Positions 25,601 to 32,720 of a stretch of 64,000 nt of DNA are shown here, piece after piece. Within the stretch, counting starts at the first letter, position 1, and the number at the start of each line of letters is the position of its first letter. A model generated the notes under the pieces. It made no database searches, was not told where the DNA came from, and worked only from the letters and a program-made list of their open reading frames with translations. Both the position numbers and the translations under genes were made by a program. Source of the stretch: an uncultured Pelagibacteraceae bacterium. GTDB taxonomy: Bacteria; Pseudomonadota; Alphaproteobacteria; Pelagibacterales; Pelagibacteraceae. The stretch covers positions 31,001-95,000 of the forward strand of contig CABXYU010000001.1 of the NCBI GenBank assembly GCA_902516625.1, written 5' to 3'.

Positions 25601-26071
25601 TCAATGAATCATGAGGATAGATCACAACAAAGTATTGAAGAGTTTGAAATAATAAAAAAAATTATTGATCAATTGATCGGTTGTAAATTTACTGATTTTG
25701 ATAAATCAGTGAGAAAAATTAATGTAGATGATATTTTAATTGTTAGTCCTTACAATGTTCAAGTAAACTTCTTAAAAGAAAGATTAATCAAAGGTATTCG
25801 CTGTGGAACAATAGACAAATTTCAAGGAATGGAAGCGCCAATTACAATTATTAGCATGACTTCATCGTCAGTGGAAGATTTACCGAGAAATAAAAAATTT
25901 TTTTTTAATAGAAATAGATTAAATGTTGCAATTTCAAGAGCTCAATGTTCATCAATAATTCTTCTCAATCCAAGCTTATTAGAGTCAGTACCTACAGATT
26001 ATGAGGAATTTAAATTAATCAATAATTTTCAAAAATTAATGCAATTTCAAATAAAAACTGATAATATCTAA
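22697..26071 (+). CDS. TM0106-type RecB-like nuclease / DnaQ-like / SF1 helicase fusion
   Basis: A 1124 aa multidomain protein. N-terminal PD-(D/E)XK core: IGELDFLE near residue 107 and YEVTDTKNS near 127, then YQVSLYSFLL. About residue 318 an RNase H/DnaQ-like domain starts with LFFDLEGVQDF and ends with NKQDCISTFRL. The C-terminal third is a Upf1/Dna2-like SF1B helicase: Walker A GPPGSGKTY (about 738), Walker B FVDEASQIS (about 851), GDQMQLGQP, and RLNVAISRAQ. It probably unwinds and cuts DNA. It lies 15 bp after sbcB and 4 bp before the last operon gene. Confidence 0.85.
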   Translation: MKKNFYSPTMLVNYINYKHFITDEFNEKLFNLKKSEKTIAENLRIKKGLAHEKEYFNELKKKYKKVKNIKILKDLSKEEKIKETINALKNGYELIYGGWLSSGNWIGELDFLEINNHVKSDLGSWSYEVTDTKNSPKVKKDHIYQVSLYSFLLKEVQGILPKNFYILLKNKKKEVIKLKEVFSTFSLHKKYFEKFIENDSNKKKLEKISSISLRDLKEFYENEWKVQKHLNSLLGSNKNSVKKLNQAGIHSFDKLAKLDPKKEIKGLKEEAKIKLINQAKLQMEAEKEGVIKFKYIEENFALNKGFNLLPEPTESDLFFDLEGVQDFVYQGKLEYLFGIFYEEKGEKIFKPFWAHNREEEKKSLIKFFEFTKKHFKKYPKSKIYHYAPYEINALERLTSFHKVHGVDFDHYLNLNKFVDLFRVVKQAIYVSQKSYSIKDIEKYYDFKRTGDILKGDISEEFYIQWMQNNDQQLLDKIEEYNKQDCISTFRLRKWLLRIKPKQTKWFVPEKDQLEIRPFEEILLEYQEKFKNLNIKSNKIIQLLSDIIGFFNREQKPQWRQHFDRKDLSNSELIEDRECIANMKLASVFQDKKSFVYKYIFPEQEYKLKEGRKCIIANNTDPERSDYAGKIQELDQINRSLLLRKGISKEEKKLPKVLSIGEEVMGHSFFENLNKNTYRFCDNVLNKEDGYEAIKSFINRDTPKIKGIKNGEKIIKNDNFDIEIPKIISNLQNSYIFLQGPPGSGKTYQASNAIIELLKKNKKIAVTANSHKVIHTLLEKVENLASKQKYIFKGLKKGNPDDPDTFYDGKFIKTDRNEKHYIDGLKHNKILLYAGTKYHLSQWYYQNELDYLFVDEASQISVADLVALGGIAKNIILIGDQMQLGQPTQGSHPGESGCSVLDYLLEGKDTIANNRGIFLNKTYRLHPQINSFISENFYEDRLLANQENINRKIEYKKNSIIKSEGIHTISMNHEDRSQQSIEEFEIIKKIIDQLIGCKFTDFDKSVRKINVDDILIVSPYNVQVNFLKERLIKGIRCGTIDKFQGMEAPITIISMTSSSVEDLPRNKKFFFNRNRLNVAISRAQCSSIILLNPSLLESVPTDYEEFKLINNFQKLMQFQIKTDNI

Positions 26072-26075
26072 TCTT

Positions 26076-26546
26076 ATGGAAAGCAATCCATATAATTTAA
26101 AATTAGTTGAAAAAAAACCAGCAGATTATCTGAATGGAGAAGAATTTAAAAATTTTTTAGATAAAAATAAAATACCTGTAAAAAGAGTGGATAATTTACC
26201 ACGATTTGCAAATCAAAATAATATAGAAATGAAAAAACTTGTTAGAGAAGGATCGAGTGGTTCAGTTCCAACAATATATAAAATTCCAAATTCTACACAA
26301 ATAAAAAATATTTTAGAGAGTATGCAGCGTAATAACAATAGTGTTTTAGGAAAAGAGTTATTAAAAAAGAAAAAAGAAAAAATATTAGAAATATTTGATA
26401 AAGCTGAAGATAGAAAAGAAACGAGAACATCAATAGCGGACAAAGTTGCGAAAAGTTTGGGTGTAAATTGTAATAGAAAATTAGTAAGAGCAGTTTTAGA
26501 CTCTAAAAGATCATCCAAGCTGGAAAAGCTTAAAAAAATTTCTTAA
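26076..26546 (+). CDS. Unrecognised protein ending the island operon
   Basis: A 156 aa basic protein. No membrane segment. The C-terminal region RTSIADKVAKSLGVNCNRKL followed by VRAVLDSKR reads like a helix-turn-helix and could bind DNA. The N-terminal part has NGEEFKNFLDKNKIPVKRVD. It is 4 bp after the helicase gene and directly before the terminator. Confidence 0.55.
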   Translation: MESNPYNLKLVEKKPADYLNGEEFKNFLDKNKIPVKRVDNLPRFANQNNIEMKKLVREGSSGSVPTIYKIPNSTQIKNILESMQRNNNSVLGKELLKKKKEKILEIFDKAEDRKETRTSIADKVAKSLGVNCNRKLVRAVLDSKRSSKLEKLKKIS

Positions 26547-26568
26547 AATACTAATTTAATAATCTCAT

Positions 26569-26587
26569 AAACGACCATTAGTCGTTT
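26569..26587 (+). terminator. Terminator of the island operon
   Basis: AAACGAC, loop CATTA, GTCGTTT: a perfect 7-bp stem 22 bp after the last island gene, followed by a mixed AT stretch. Confidence 0.6.
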
Positions 26588-26640
26588 GACTTTATAATAA
26601 AAAAATTTATTACTTAATAAGTAATTAGAAAGGATAATTT

Positions 26641-26961
26641 ATGCTTAAAGAATTTAAAGACGAAATGTTTGAAACAGATATTAAAAATGAAGATGTCTCA
26701 ATTGTTCAATTCTCAGCGTCATGGTGCTCGCCATGCAAACAGCTTAAGCCAATTATGGAAAAATTTTCAGAATCAGAGCAATACAAAAATAAAAATTTTT
26801 ATATTGCAGATATAGAAACAGATGGAATTAATACCGCCTCGGCGGCCGGTATAAGAGGAGTACCTACCGTAATTATTTATAAGAAGGGAACAGAGACTAA
26901 TAGAATAGTGGGAGGCGTGCCGGCGGGCAAAATGCAAGAATTCCTTGATGAAAATATTTAA
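26641..26961 (+). CDS. trxA: Thioredoxin
   Basis: A 106 aa cytosolic thioredoxin that reduces protein disulfides. The active site is SWCSPCKQLKP (usual WCGPC, here Ser for Gly), and the cis-proline loop is RGVPTVIIYKKG. AAAGGA lies 6-8 nt before the ATG. In many alphaproteobacteria the order is addB-addA-trxA-folC-accD. Here trxA is preceded instead by the island and its terminator. It converges on folC with a 4 bp overlap. Confidence 0.92.
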   Translation: MLKEFKDEMFETDIKNEDVSIVQFSASWCSPCKQLKPIMEKFSESEQYKNKNFYIADIETDGINTASAAGIRGVPTVIIYKKGTETNRIVGGVPAGKMQEFLDENI

Positions 26962-28223
26962 TTTAGATTTAAAAATTCCCCGCTTAGATACAAAGAGCCA
27001 GTAATAATTAATAAGTCATTTTTTTTAAGAGATATCGATTTAATTGCTTCTTCTATGCTTTCTTTATAATGAACATTAGGAACATCATTAAATTTTTCTT
27101 TTAATTTTTTCCCACTTATAGCATTGGGTTGATTAGGTATATCAATTGTCGTAATAGAAGAGATGTTTTTAAAATAACTGATATATTTTTTGTGATTTTT
27201 ATTTTCCATCATTCCTAAAATAACATGTTTGTTGCAATCTAAAGTTTGAAGGTATTCATTTAAAACTCTTGCCCCATCTTCATTGTGGCTTCCATCAAGA
27301 AGTAATCTGTTATATTTAACAAGTTCTTTTAGTTTTCCAGATTTAATCTCTTGAAGTCTTGCTATATTTCTGATTTTTGTTATTCCATTTTTAATATTAT
27401 CTTCTTTGATCCCCATATTACATATTCTTAAAGTTGCGATTGCAGTTGAAATATTTTCTAATTGAAATTGTCCTAAAACATTTGGTAATGGAAGTTTTAA
27501 TCCTCCAAATTTATCCTCATAATAAAAAAAACCATTTTCACCAGTAGTGTAACTAAAATCTTCATTGAAAAAAAATTTATTAGACAAGTTTTTTGAAATT
27601 GTTTCTTTGATACATTTTGTAGTTTTCTGAGAATTTTGTTTGGCTACAATTATGTTTGAATTTAAAAGTGTTGATGTTTTTTCAAATATAATTTTTTCTA
27701 TTGATTGTTGGTTTTTTGGGAGCCAATCAAGGTGGTCAATGCTTATTGAACACAATACACTAGCTAAATTTTTTTTTAATATATTAGTTGCATCAAATCT
27801 ATGAAATAAACCCGCCTCGATTAGATTTATATTTTTAGGATATTGGGCCGCTTTATAAAAAAAACACGCAGACAATATTTCAAAAAACGTTATAGGTTGA
27901 TTGTTATTCACTTCCTCCACTTTCTCAAAAAGACTTGCTAATTCTTCATCATTTAATTCTTGATTGTTAAAAATAAATCTTTCATTAATCTTTTGAATAT
28001 GTGGACTTGTAAAAACATTACATTGAATTTTTGCTTCATTTAAAATTGAAAAAATTGCATTAATTGTAGATTGTTTACCGTTAGTACCAATTATTGAAAA
28101 AGCTTTTATTTTATCTTGAGGGTTGCCTAGTTTTTTACAAAGATTTTTTATACGATCTAAACTTAGATCTATTTCCTTAGGATGCAACTTTTGAAAGCGA
28201 CTGAGTATTTTTTTTAGTTTCAT
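26958..28223 (-). CDS. folC: Bifunctional folylpolyglutamate / dihydrofolate synthase
   Basis: Adds glutamate to folates, and possibly to dihydropteroate. The 421 aa Mur-ligase-like ATPase has the P-loop IIGTNGKQSTINAIFSIL (usual GTNGKGS), the SPHIQKINERF loop and SIDHLDWLPKN, and LLDGSHNEDGARVL near the C-terminal domain. It starts 47 bp inside the 3' end of accD, an unusually long overlap, but an LHPKEIDLSLDRI N-terminus typical of the family supports this start. Confidence 0.93.
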   Translation of the reverse strand: MKLKKILSRFQKLHPKEIDLSLDRIKNLCKKLGNPQDKIKAFSIIGTNGKQSTINAIFSILNEAKIQCNVFTSPHIQKINERFIFNNQELNDEELASLFEKVEEVNNNQPITFFEILSACFFYKAAQYPKNINLIEAGLFHRFDATNILKKNLASVLCSISIDHLDWLPKNQQSIEKIIFEKTSTLLNSNIIVAKQNSQKTTKCIKETISKNLSNKFFFNEDFSYTTGENGFFYYEDKFGGLKLPLPNVLGQFQLENISTAIATLRICNMGIKEDNIKNGITKIRNIARLQEIKSGKLKELVKYNRLLLDGSHNEDGARVLNEYLQTLDCNKHVILGMMENKNHKKYISYFKNISSITTIDIPNQPNAISGKKLKEKFNDVPNVHYKESIEEAIKSISLKKNDLLIITGSLYLSGEFLNLN

Positions 28224-29109
28224 TTTCTTCAGTGCTTATAACAGAATTTTTCTTTAATAATATCGACAATAATTTTTCTATTGTTGGCAAAATATCTTTT
28301 CTATCCAAAACAATATCAACCTGACCCTTTTCCATTTGCCATTCAACGGTTTGAAAGTTATTCGGTAATTCAGTTTTTGTGGTAGCTTCGACAATTCTTT
28401 TTCCCGCAAATGCCATAGTTGCTCCTCTTTCACCAATACAAATATCACCTGTAGAAGCTATACTAGCTTGTAAACCACCAGTGCTGGGGCTTGCGACGAC
28501 AACAAGATAAGGTAGATTATTTTTTTTTAATTCATTAATTGCGATCGTCATTCGGGTCATTTGCATTAAACTAAGCATATTAGTCATCATTCTCATACCT
28601 CCTGAGCCGCTCACAAATATATATGGACATTTTTTTTCTATAGCTGTCTGAACTGATGCAAGTACATTTTCACCTTCATTCAGGGATATACTGCCTCCGA
28701 TAAATTTGAAGTTTACAGCGGATACAACAATATCAATGTCATTAATTTTAGCCTCACATGACAAAATCGCATTATCTTGTCCAGTTATTTTTTTTGCTTC
28801 TTTTAATCGATCTGTATATTTTTTTTTATCTTCCCAACGATAAGGATCCGGATCTGCAACTTTAGGGGAGTCTATTTTCGTCCAATTATTTTTACCAAAC
28901 CACATATCAAATCTTTGAGATGGTGTTTGATAATGATGAAAATTACATTCAGGACAAACAAAATTATTTTCTTCTATTATTTTTTTTTCAGTAGGAACAC
29001 CATGACAACTTATATACTTTGAAGCAGCTATTTCCGATTTAGTTGCTCTTTTACGTACAGCAGTTTTAATTTTATCTGCTACTGATATGATACGTGTGAT
29101 CCAATTCAT
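28177..29109 (-). CDS. accD: Acetyl-CoA carboxylase carboxyltransferase beta subunit
   Basis: Beta subunit of the carboxyltransferase that makes malonyl-CoA; the alpha subunit is encoded at 49821. The 310 aa protein has the crotonase-like core: SGSGGMRMMTNMLSLMQM, SPSTGGLQASIASTGDICIG and FAGKRIVEATT. The N-terminal zinc ribbon has only three of the four usual cysteines (SCHG and CPEC; the first position is Tyr). Overlaps trpA by 4 bp upstream and folC downstream. Confidence 0.95.
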   Translation of the reverse strand: MNWITRIISVADKIKTAVRKRATKSEIAASKYISCHGVPTEKKIIEENNFVCPECNFHHYQTPSQRFDMWFGKNNWTKIDSPKVADPDPYRWEDKKKYTDRLKEAKKITGQDNAILSCEAKINDIDIVVSAVNFKFIGGSISLNEGENVLASVQTAIEKKCPYIFVSGSGGMRMMTNMLSLMQMTRMTIAINELKKNNLPYLVVVASPSTGGLQASIASTGDICIGERGATMAFAGKRIVEATTKTELPNNFQTVEWQMEKGQVDIVLDRKDILPTIEKLLSILLKKNSVISTEENETKKNTQSLSKVAS

Positions 29110-29906
29110 TTAATTTTATTTTTTAATTTTCTAACTACATTAGTAACATTTGTGACAGCATTTTGTCTGTTTTTAATTGATTTAGATATTTCCTTACAAA
29201 TTGCACTTCCAACAACTAATCCATCAGCTTTTTTCAAAGATTTTATAGTCTTTTCAGTAATACCGAATCCAATTGCAACATTTTTTGAGGGGTTTACTTT
29301 TTTAATTAATTTATAATTTTCCATAATTTTTTTTGTTGTTACTTTTAAAGCTGATCCAGTAGTGGATATCATTGAAATCATGTAAACCATATCGTGAGAA
29401 ATTTTGATTATTTCTCTCATTCTTTTTTTACTTGTAGTTGGTGCAATTAATTGAACAAAACATATAGAATTTTTTTTACATATTTGAGCGAATTTTTTGT
29501 TATCAGGATAAGATAAATCAACAACGATAAGACCGTTTACTCCTGCATCTCTACACCTTTTTACAAATTTCTTTTCCCCATAATTAAAAATCATTTGATA
29601 ATAGCCCATTAGTATTAAAGGTTTAGCGTTTTTATTTTTTTTATATTTTTTAACCATCTCAAAAACATTATTGAGTTTAATGCCATTTTTAAGGGCTCTA
29701 TAAGAACTATTTTGTATCTCTTTTCCATCTGCTGTGGGACAATTATGAGGGACTCCCCACTCAACCACATCTAAGTAACTTGAGATAGAATTTAAAATAT
29801 CTAAAGATATTTTTTTATTGTTGTCACCACACACTGTGTAGCTAATTAAAGCAGGTCTATTTTCTTTATTTGCATTTTTAAATGCATTAGCAATTATATT
29901 TTTCAT
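29106..29906 (-). CDS. trpA: Tryptophan synthase alpha chain, divergent
   Basis: Cleaves indole-3-glycerol phosphate and passes indole to TrpB. The 266 aa protein keeps the catalytic glutamate and aspartate in VVEWGVPHNCPTADGKEIQ, but the usual ExGxPFSDPLADGP wording is changed at several positions. VDLSYPDNKK replaces the common DLPxEE stretch, while GFGITEKTIKSL and GLVVGSAI near the end are normal. It overlaps trpB and accD by 4 bp each. Confidence 0.88.
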   Translation of the reverse strand: MKNIIANAFKNANKENRPALISYTVCGDNNKKISLDILNSISSYLDVVEWGVPHNCPTADGKEIQNSSYRALKNGIKLNNVFEMVKKYKKNKNAKPLILMGYYQMIFNYGEKKFVKRCRDAGVNGLIVVDLSYPDNKKFAQICKKNSICFVQLIAPTTSKKRMREIIKISHDMVYMISMISTTGSALKVTTKKIMENYKLIKKVNPSKNVAIGFGITEKTIKSLKKADGLVVGSAICKEISKSIKNRQNAVTNVTNVVRKLKNKIK

Positions 29907-31117
29907 TTAGGGTAATATCCAATATTCTCAATATAAATTTTTTTGTCTTTGTAGCCTGAACCACAATTATTTACGACTAAAACAGTATCCTTGTTTAGTT
30001 TGGGTGCAATTCGGATACACTCACTCCATGCATGTGCTGGTTCTAAACTTGGTCTAAGTTTTTCTAATTTTGTAACTAGCTTGAAGGCATTTAAAGCCTC
30101 TTTATCAGATGCGAATGTATAACGTGCTCTTTTAGAATCTTTTAAAAGGCCGTGCAAGGGACTCGAGCCCGGGTAGTCAAGTCCGGCTGAAAGTGAATGT
30201 GTATCAGAAATTTGGCCATCTTTGTCTGTTAAACAATATTGGGCCGCACCATGAAGAATTGCAACTCTAGCATTTGTAGCTAGAGGAGCTGCATACTTTG
30301 CTTCAACACCAATTAGCTCTACATGTTTTTTGTCGTAATCAATAAATTCATTCCAAAAGCCAAGCGCCGAGCTACCACCACCAATGACGTTAACAAGTTT
30401 TAATTTAGGTATTTTGCCAAATTCTTTAATTAACTGTCGTTTTAACTCCCTTGAAATTTGGGATGTCGACCACGCACATATCTTCATAAAGACATTTGCT
30501 CCAATTGCTGATCCTACGGCTAAGTGAGTGTTATCACAGTTAGAAACATAATGGCGCATACACTCAGATACAGCATCAACTAAAGTTTTTGATCCAGAAT
30601 CTACGGGCACAACTTCCGCACCAGCTTCTCTCATAAATTTTACATTAGGAGATTGTCTTTCAATATCTTTAGTACCCATAAAAATTTTGGCAGAAAGGTT
30701 CATTTTTTTTGCTGCTAAAGCAAGATTCTTACCAAACATTCCTGCTCCTGTATCCCCAGCTATAAATTTTTTACCAGACTCTTTACAAATTAAAGCATTT
30801 ACGGTTGCATGATATGCCTTGTGAGCATCCCCATTTATTGCAGAAACATCTTTACACCAAATTTGAGCACCACCAAGATGCTTTGTTAAATTCTTTAGGG
30901 GAAAGAACGGTGTTTCACCACCTAAATAATGTTTAAAGTAATAATCTCTTTTTTTTAGAAATTTTTTACTTTTTCTTAATTTTTCAAAAAGTTTTGATAA
31001 ATCTTCTATAGGTTTTCGAGCAGTTTCCGCTACAAAATTTCCTCCAAATTTACCATTGCCATAGAAGCCGTTTTTGTCATGTTGATCAATTAAAGGGATA
31101 TTCTTTTTAAGTTTCAT
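29903..31117 (-). CDS. trpB: Tryptophan synthase beta chain, divergent
   Basis: PLP enzyme joining indole and serine. At 404 aa it keeps the family length and the PLP lysine in NGDAHKAYHATVNAL. The stretch that is normally IAETGAGQHG reads IAGDTGAGMFG, so the residue 22 after the PLP lysine (catalytic Glu109 in E. coli) is Asp. The phosphate loop is GGGSSALGFW (usual GGGSNA). HSLSAGLDYPGSSPLHGLLK is clear TrpB. Start overlaps trpF by 11 bp. Assignment rests also on the trpF-trpB-trpA order. Confidence 0.85.
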   Translation of the reverse strand: MKLKKNIPLIDQHDKNGFYGNGKFGGNFVAETARKPIEDLSKLFEKLRKSKKFLKKRDYYFKHYLGGETPFFPLKNLTKHLGGAQIWCKDVSAINGDAHKAYHATVNALICKESGKKFIAGDTGAGMFGKNLALAAKKMNLSAKIFMGTKDIERQSPNVKFMREAGAEVVPVDSGSKTLVDAVSECMRHYVSNCDNTHLAVGSAIGANVFMKICAWSTSQISRELKRQLIKEFGKIPKLKLVNVIGGGSSALGFWNEFIDYDKKHVELIGVEAKYAAPLATNARVAILHGAAQYCLTDKDGQISDTHSLSAGLDYPGSSPLHGLLKDSKRARYTFASDKEALNAFKLVTKLEKLRPSLEPAHAWSECIRIAPKLNKDTVLVVNNCGSGYKDKKIYIENIGYYPK

Positions 31118-31736
31118 TTTTTATTTTATTTACATTATTTAAAAAAATTTCTATTTTCGATTTATCTTTTAATCCAGAAGTTTCTAGGCCACCTGATATA
31201 TCAATAATATCTGCTATTTCTGCAACATTTTCAAGATTATCATCAAACTGTATATTGCCTGCTATCATCACTTCTTTATCAAATTGAACATTTTTTAATA
31301 AAGAGTGATCGAAAGACTCACTTTTTTCATAACCTTTGCTATCAAATAAATAAATATCTGAAATATTCCTATAAAGTTTATATTTTTCTACATCTTTAAG
31401 ATCTTTAATAGTTAAAGCAGTAATAATTTTTTTATTATACTTTTGTTTAATTTTTTTTATTTCATCTGGTGTGCAGTCATAAATTTGATAATAATCAAAA
31501 GGAAGGTGTTTAATTTTTTCTAAAATATCTCCATCAGGTTTTACAAGAACTGCTACAAAATAAGATTTCTTTTTATCTAATGTTAAAAGTTCATTAAGTT
31601 TTTCAATATTTACATATCTCGAGCTTTTTTTATAATTGCAAATGAAACCAATAAATTGAGGTGGGTAAGGGTGATTGATAATAAAATTAAGAGTATCAAG
31701 ATCTGAGATCCCACAGATTTTTGACCCATTAATCAT
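31107..31736 (-). CDS. trpF: Phosphoribosylanthranilate isomerase
   Basis: Third-to-last step of tryptophan synthesis. A 209 aa TIM barrel beginning SKICGISDLDTL (KICG signature with catalytic Cys), IGFICNYKKSSRYV, and a C-terminal phosphate site IIDISGGLETSGLKDKSKIE. It overlaps pyrF (4 bp) and trpB (11 bp), so the operon is tightly coupled. Confidence 0.92.
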   Translation of the reverse strand: MINGSKICGISDLDTLNFIINHPYPPQFIGFICNYKKSSRYVNIEKLNELLTLDKKKSYFVAVLVKPDGDILEKIKHLPFDYYQIYDCTPDEIKKIKQKYNKKIITALTIKDLKDVEKYKLYRNISDIYLFDSKGYEKSESFDHSLLKNVQFDKEVMIAGNIQFDDNLENVAEIADIIDISGGLETSGLKDKSKIEIFLNNVNKIKNET

Positions 31737-32425
31737 TTATTTAAGTGATCAATTAATCTTTGAGTATTATTTCTGATATTTCCTTTTATTAACGATCTTC
31801 CCATTACAATGCCTGACACTTTATTTCTAAAAGCATCATTAGGGGTCATTACTCTCGATTGATCGTTAGCACTATCTCCAGGCAGTCTTATTCCAGGCGT
31901 TACAATAAATAAGTTTTTATATTTTTTTCTAACCATTTTGGCTTCTAGTGCAGAGCAAACTATACCATCACAGTTTGATTTCTTGATTAGCCCAGCTTGT
32001 TTTAAAACTAATTGTTCTACAGACTTTGTATGTCCCATTTCTTTAAGCGATTTATTGTTAAGACTTGTTAGAATTGTAACGGCGAGTACTTTTAAATCTT
32101 TATTGATTGATTTAGCTTTCTTTTTGATAGCTTTTAACATTTCAAAACCACCATTCGCATGGACAGTTATATATTTACATTTTTTAAGATCTTTTAAGCT
32201 GTCTAATGCAGCTAATGCTGTTTGTGGAATATCATTAATTTTTAAATCTAGCCAAAATTCTTTTTTAAAATTTTCTAAAAATTTTCTTCCATTTTTAGAG
32301 TAAAAAAATTGTAGTCCAAACTTCGGAACAACTTTGAGTTTATTTGTATGGGTTTGTTTTATGATTTTTTTTATTTCACTTAAATTAGAAGTATCACAGG
32401 CAACAAATATTTTATTCTTTTTCAT
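31733..32425 (-). CDS. pyrF: Orotidine-5'-phosphate decarboxylase
   Basis: Final step of UMP synthesis. A 230 aa TIM barrel: VACDTSNL at the first strand, DLKINDIPQT holding the catalytic DxKxxD pattern, VHANGGFEML, and the phosphate site TPGIRLPGDSANDQSRVMTP. Its ATG is inside the end of ihfB (14 bp overlap), and it overlaps trpF by 4 bp. Confidence 0.94.
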   Translation of the reverse strand: MKKNKIFVACDTSNLSEIKKIIKQTHTNKLKVVPKFGLQFFYSKNGRKFLENFKKEFWLDLKINDIPQTALAALDSLKDLKKCKYITVHANGGFEMLKAIKKKAKSINKDLKVLAVTILTSLNNKSLKEMGHTKSVEQLVLKQAGLIKKSNCDGIVCSALEAKMVRKKYKNLFIVTPGIRLPGDSANDQSRVMTPNDAFRNKVSGIVMGRSLIKGNIRNNTQRLIDHLNK

Positions 32426-32705
32426 TATTTAATTTTTTAAACAACTCTTTAGACATTTTAAAGTGAATTGTTTTTTTTTCGGGAGTATTTACCTTTTCAC
32501 CTGTTTTCGGGTTTCTCGAAATTCTTGCTTTTTGTGTATTTGTAAAAAAAACTCCAAATGTCCTTAGTTCTACACGCTCACCTCTTTTAAGAGTTTCTTT
32601 GATTTCTTTGAGAATAATTTCAGAGAACTTTTCCAGGTCTTTTTTTAAAAAATTTGGATAGTTCTTGGAAAGTTGTTTTAAAAGCTTTGATTTTACAATA
32701 GCCAA
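32412..32705 (-). CDS. ihfB: Integration host factor beta subunit / HU family
   Basis: A 97 aa DNA-bending protein. The family core is RVELRTFGVFFTNTQKARIS followed by RNPKTGEKVNTPEKKTIHFK, including the beta-arm RNPKTG and the intercalating proline region. Its position beside rpsA is standard for IHF-beta in proteobacteria. It is 15 bp downstream of rpsA. Confidence 0.92.
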   Translation of the reverse strand: MAIVKSKLLKQLSKNYPNFLKKDLEKFSEIILKEIKETLKRGERVELRTFGVFFTNTQKARISRNPKTGEKVNTPEKKTIHFKMSKELFKKLNNEKE

Positions 32706-32720
32706 TTTAAATCTTCTGAG

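Noticed and set aside
15094-26640. CRISPR array or cas genes in the island
   Set aside because: No regularly spaced repeats; the RecB-like nuclease lacks cas neighbours. The only direct repeat is two copies of 27 bp.
15094-26640. Insertion sequence or transposase
   Set aside because: No transposase or integrase motif was found in any frame; only tRNA-like repeats and inverted repeats hint at mobility.
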